Part shown: positions 62,173 to 64,000 of the stretch, piece after piece
Layout: each line of letters starts with the position of its first letter
How positions within the stretch are numbered: the stretch's first letter is position 1
NCBI RefSeq assembly: GCF_027257155.1
Contig: NZ_JAPWDU010000003.1
Location: forward strand, 558,001 to 622,000
Length of the DNA stretch: 64,000 bases
DNA from: Cerasicoccus sp. TK19100
Lineage (GTDB): Bacteria > Verrucomicrobiota > Verrucomicrobiia > Opitutales > Cerasicoccaceae
Direction of reading: 5' to 3'
The notes under the pieces: model-generated
Told to the model about the DNA's origin: nothing
What the model saw: only the letters and a program-made list of their open reading frames with translations
The model's database searches: none
Made by a program: the position numbers and the translations under genes

Positions 62173-62291
62173 GGCAAGGAACGGTTAAATGGAGTTGCGT
62201 CGCTGCCACCTTACCTACGTTGGTGACGACCTGCAAGTTAACTCGCCCGATTCCCACCGCTGCTCAGCAGGAGAATGATTGGTTTGCCCCG

Positions 62292-63077
62292 CTAAGCACG
62301 CTCGGCAAAAGGCGACCGGGTAAAGCCGAACGGTGCGCGGGTGGAGCTTTCCTTCTCCCACTCATAGATGCCAACGACGATCTCCATCGGTAGGCCGACG
62401 GCATCGGTTTGTGGCTCGCCGGGTAGGGAGCGCAGGCGGCGGGCCGAGCGCGCCATGATCGCCAGCGCCATGGCGTCGAGGATGTCGTCGCGGGCCACGT
62501 CTTTGCGCTGCGTGGAGTCCACCGCATAGTTGTAAAGATCGCGGGCGTGCGGATAGTGGCGTTCCAGAACCTTGAGCCGCCCTTGGAGCCCGGCCTTTTG
62601 CTTTTTGGAAATTTGCAGGGCTTTGCGGTTGTTCATCGCGGCAAAGGCCAGCTCGGGGTGCGCCTCGCGGACTCGGCCCACATAGTCGCGGTGGCGGCGC
62701 AGGATGTCGTCGAGCTGTTTGATCTTGGGCGCAATATTGAAGCTTTGGCGGCTGATTTTCTTGCCGATAATCGTCTCGCTCAGCGTGCAGGCATCTTCGT
62801 AAAAGCTGACATCGAGCACGCGCCGGGGCGGGGGCGGAAACACGCGGGAGCCGAGGCCTTTGCCCAGGAGTTTGCGCGCGATGACGTCGCATTCGCGGGT
62901 GGGCGTCATCGAGTCGGGCAGTCCGATGGGCATGTCGATCAGGATGGTATCGGCCGTCGGGTGCATGATCAGCGCGCGGTAAACGGTGTCGAACACGCCG
63001 ACGGAGCCGTTGCCGCGGTTGTCGATTTCGACCGCGATCCATCCGGCTTTACAGCCATCTATACCCACCGTGTGCAT
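62292..63077 (-). CDS. DUF429 domain protein (RNase H-like fold)
   Basis: 261 residues. Begins MHTVGIDGCKAGWIAVEID, an RNase H-like start with a conserved Asp; further DUF429 signatures are ILIDMPIGLPD and SRVFPPPPRRVLD, then DDILDAMALAIMA near the C-terminus. The family is a predicted nuclease of unknown role. The C-terminus is variable. Divergent from purE. Confidence 0.85.
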   Translation of the reverse strand: MHTVGIDGCKAGWIAVEIDNRGNGSVGVFDTVYRALIMHPTADTILIDMPIGLPDSMTPTRECDVIARKLLGKGLGSRVFPPPPRRVLDVSFYEDACTLSETIIGKKISRQSFNIAPKIKQLDDILRRHRDYVGRVREAHPELAFAAMNNRKALQISKKQKAGLQGRLKVLERHYPHARDLYNYAVDSTQRKDVARDDILDAMALAIMARSARRLRSLPGEPQTDAVGLPMEIVVGIYEWEKESSTRAPFGFTRSPFAERA

Positions 63078-63141
63078 CCTGAATTGACGTATGGTGTTCC
63101 TGCCCGTTGGATTAGCTGGAGGTAAAGTAACTTTTCACCAC

Positions 63142-63648
63142 ATGGCAACAACAAGTAATTCCACCCCGACAGTCGGCGTTATCATGGGCAGCGCGTCCGA
63201 CTGGGACACCATGCAACACGCGGCAGACACCCTCATCGAGCTGGGTGTGCCGTTTGAGAAAATGATCGTCAGCGCGCACCGCACGCCGGATCGCATGGTC
63301 GACTATGCCCGCAGCGCCGAAGGGCGCGGCATCCAGGTGATCATCGCCGGTGCCGGTGGAGCCGCCCACCTGCCGGGGATGACTGCTGCGCTCACGCACC
63401 TGCCGGTGCTCGGCGTGCCCGTCCAGAGCAAGGCGCTCAGTGGCGTGGACTCGTTGCTTTCGATCGTGCAAATGCCGGCCGGCATCCCGACGCCCACCTT
63501 GGCCATCGGCCGCGCAGGCGCGGTCAACGCCGCGCTATCGGCCGCCGCGATCCTGTCTTTGGCGGACAAGGAACTTCGCGACCGCCTTGTCGCTTACCGT
63601 GAGGGCCTCAAGGCCAAGGTTGAGGCCATGGAGCTGCCGGAGGAGTAA
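63142..63648 (+). CDS. purE: N5-carboxyaminoimidazole ribonucleotide mutase
   Basis: 168-residue class I PurE, converting N5-CAIR to CAIR in purine synthesis. The family pattern is clear: [23 protein letters not shown] (catalytic His), [14 protein letters not shown] and [19 protein letters not shown]. The start at 63142 (MATTSNS) is preferred over an upstream ATG at 63091. purK is not adjacent in this window. Confidence 0.96.
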   Translation: MATTSNSTPTVGVIMGSASDWDTMQHAADTLIELGVPFEKMIVSAHRTPDRMVDYARSAEGRGIQVIIAGAGGAAHLPGMTAALTHLPVLGVPVQSKALSGVDSLLSIVQMPAGIPTPTLAIGRAGAVNAALSAAAILSLADKELRDRLVAYREGLKAKVEAMELPEE

Positions 63649-63676
63649 GGCAGAGTCTGAACATACACTTTCGTTG

Positions 63677-64000
63677 CTAAAAGGGCAACGTGATGGCAAT
63701 CAGGCTGCCGTGTTCATGGATCAGCTCAATCGCATCGATCATCACGATGGCGGCAAAAAACCAGAATACTTCTCGCAGACCGCGTTCTAAGGCCGGCGTT
63801 GAAATGCGGATGTTTGGCTGGCCTTGGCGATAACCGCTAAATGCTGGCATCAGCCTTGGGGTGGATCGGCGGTAGTCCAGATACTCCTGACCAAAGAGAA
63901 GTGACAACCTAGCCTCTTCACTGCGAATGACGTAGGTGTAATATGCATTGAAAATGCAAGCCATGATCACCGTTAGCAACAGACTTTGTAGGGCAAGACA
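63677..64000 (-). CDS. Isoprenylcysteine methyltransferase/phospholipid methyltransferase-like (5' truncated by window)
   Basis: The 108 visible codons run open to the window end at 64000, so the N-terminus is missing. The YTYVIRSEEARLSLLFGQEYLDYRRSTPRLMP pattern is the C-terminal signature of ICMT/PEMT-type integral membrane methyltransferases. The end is hydrophobic (FWFFAAIVMIDAIELI). Substrate unknown. Confidence 0.78.
   Translation of the reverse strand, partial: CLALQSLLLTVIMACIFNAYYTYVIRSEEARLSLLFGQEYLDYRRSTPRLMPAFSGYRQGQPNIRISTPALERGLREVFWFFAAIVMIDAIELIHEHGSLIAITLPF

Noticed and set aside
1-64000. tRNA or rRNA genes
   Set aside because: No cloverleaf-like segments ending in CCA or rRNA-like stretches were noticed, though by-eye detection is limited.

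Overview
The window looks like a chromosome segment of a free-living member of Verrucomicrobiota, most likely class Opitutia (Puniceicoccales/Opitutales type). This is inferred from gene content: five secreted proteins with PEP-CTERM sorting tails, a TIGR02597-type protein next to one of them, large secreted beta-helix and multidomain proteins, an SSS symporter with a tiny partner subunit, and a GC-rich background filled with REP-like intergenic palindromes. No rRNA or tRNA gene was seen.

Layout. 0-4 kb: the end of an unidentified gene, clpP, a decayed REP-associated transposase (RAYT) between REP palindromes, and an overlapping mscS-sufT pair. 4.4-6.3 kb: a LacI-type regulator and a PEP-CTERM protein. 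6.4-11.9 kb: a minus-strand Suf iron-sulfur operon, in transcription order Fur-like regulator, sufC, four-helix-bundle protein, DJ-1/PfpI protein, sufB, sufD. A perfect 7-1-7 palindrome lies before the regulator. sufS and sufU are not in the window. 12-14.6 kb: a lower-GC cassette of TIGR02597 protein, PEP-CTERM protein and LolA-like protein. 14.6-17.5 kb: preQ0/preQ1 genes queF, queE, queD, queC. 17.8-24.9 kb: a degenerate SDR fused to a long disordered histone-H1-like tail, a discoidin-like protein, a MetE-like enzyme, a thioredoxin/haem/PDZ protein and mutL. 25-36 kb: a surface and secreted-protein region holding an AraC regulator, a PEP-CTERM protein and a beta-helix protein that share a 53-nt upstream element, then 1 kb of nested palindromes, another PEP-CTERM protein and a 1154-aa secreted protein.

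35.7-41.9 kb is the accessory region. Two remnants of a RhuM-family gene, in direct orientation, bracket an IS110 transposase tail, a 23-bp degenerate repeat array, a membrane-anchored NERD nuclease, an AT-rich superfamily-1 helicase and an unrecognised 222-aa partner encoded 4 nt downstream. It is followed by an intact RAYT flanked by two tandem REP arrays with periods of 48 and 35 bp. The NERD/helicase/partner set is the best candidate for an undescribed, possibly antiviral, system.

41.9-64 kb is mostly housekeeping and envelope: SSS symporter, zinc peptidase, a 1353-aa multidomain secreted protein, M3 oligopeptidase, enoyl reductase-like protein, SNF2 helicase, PEP-CTERM protein, cardiolipin synthase, TonB receptor, Tat-exported aldo/keto reductase, DUF429 protein, purE and a truncated methyltransferase.

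All calls come from reading the sequence and from family knowledge; no database search was run.
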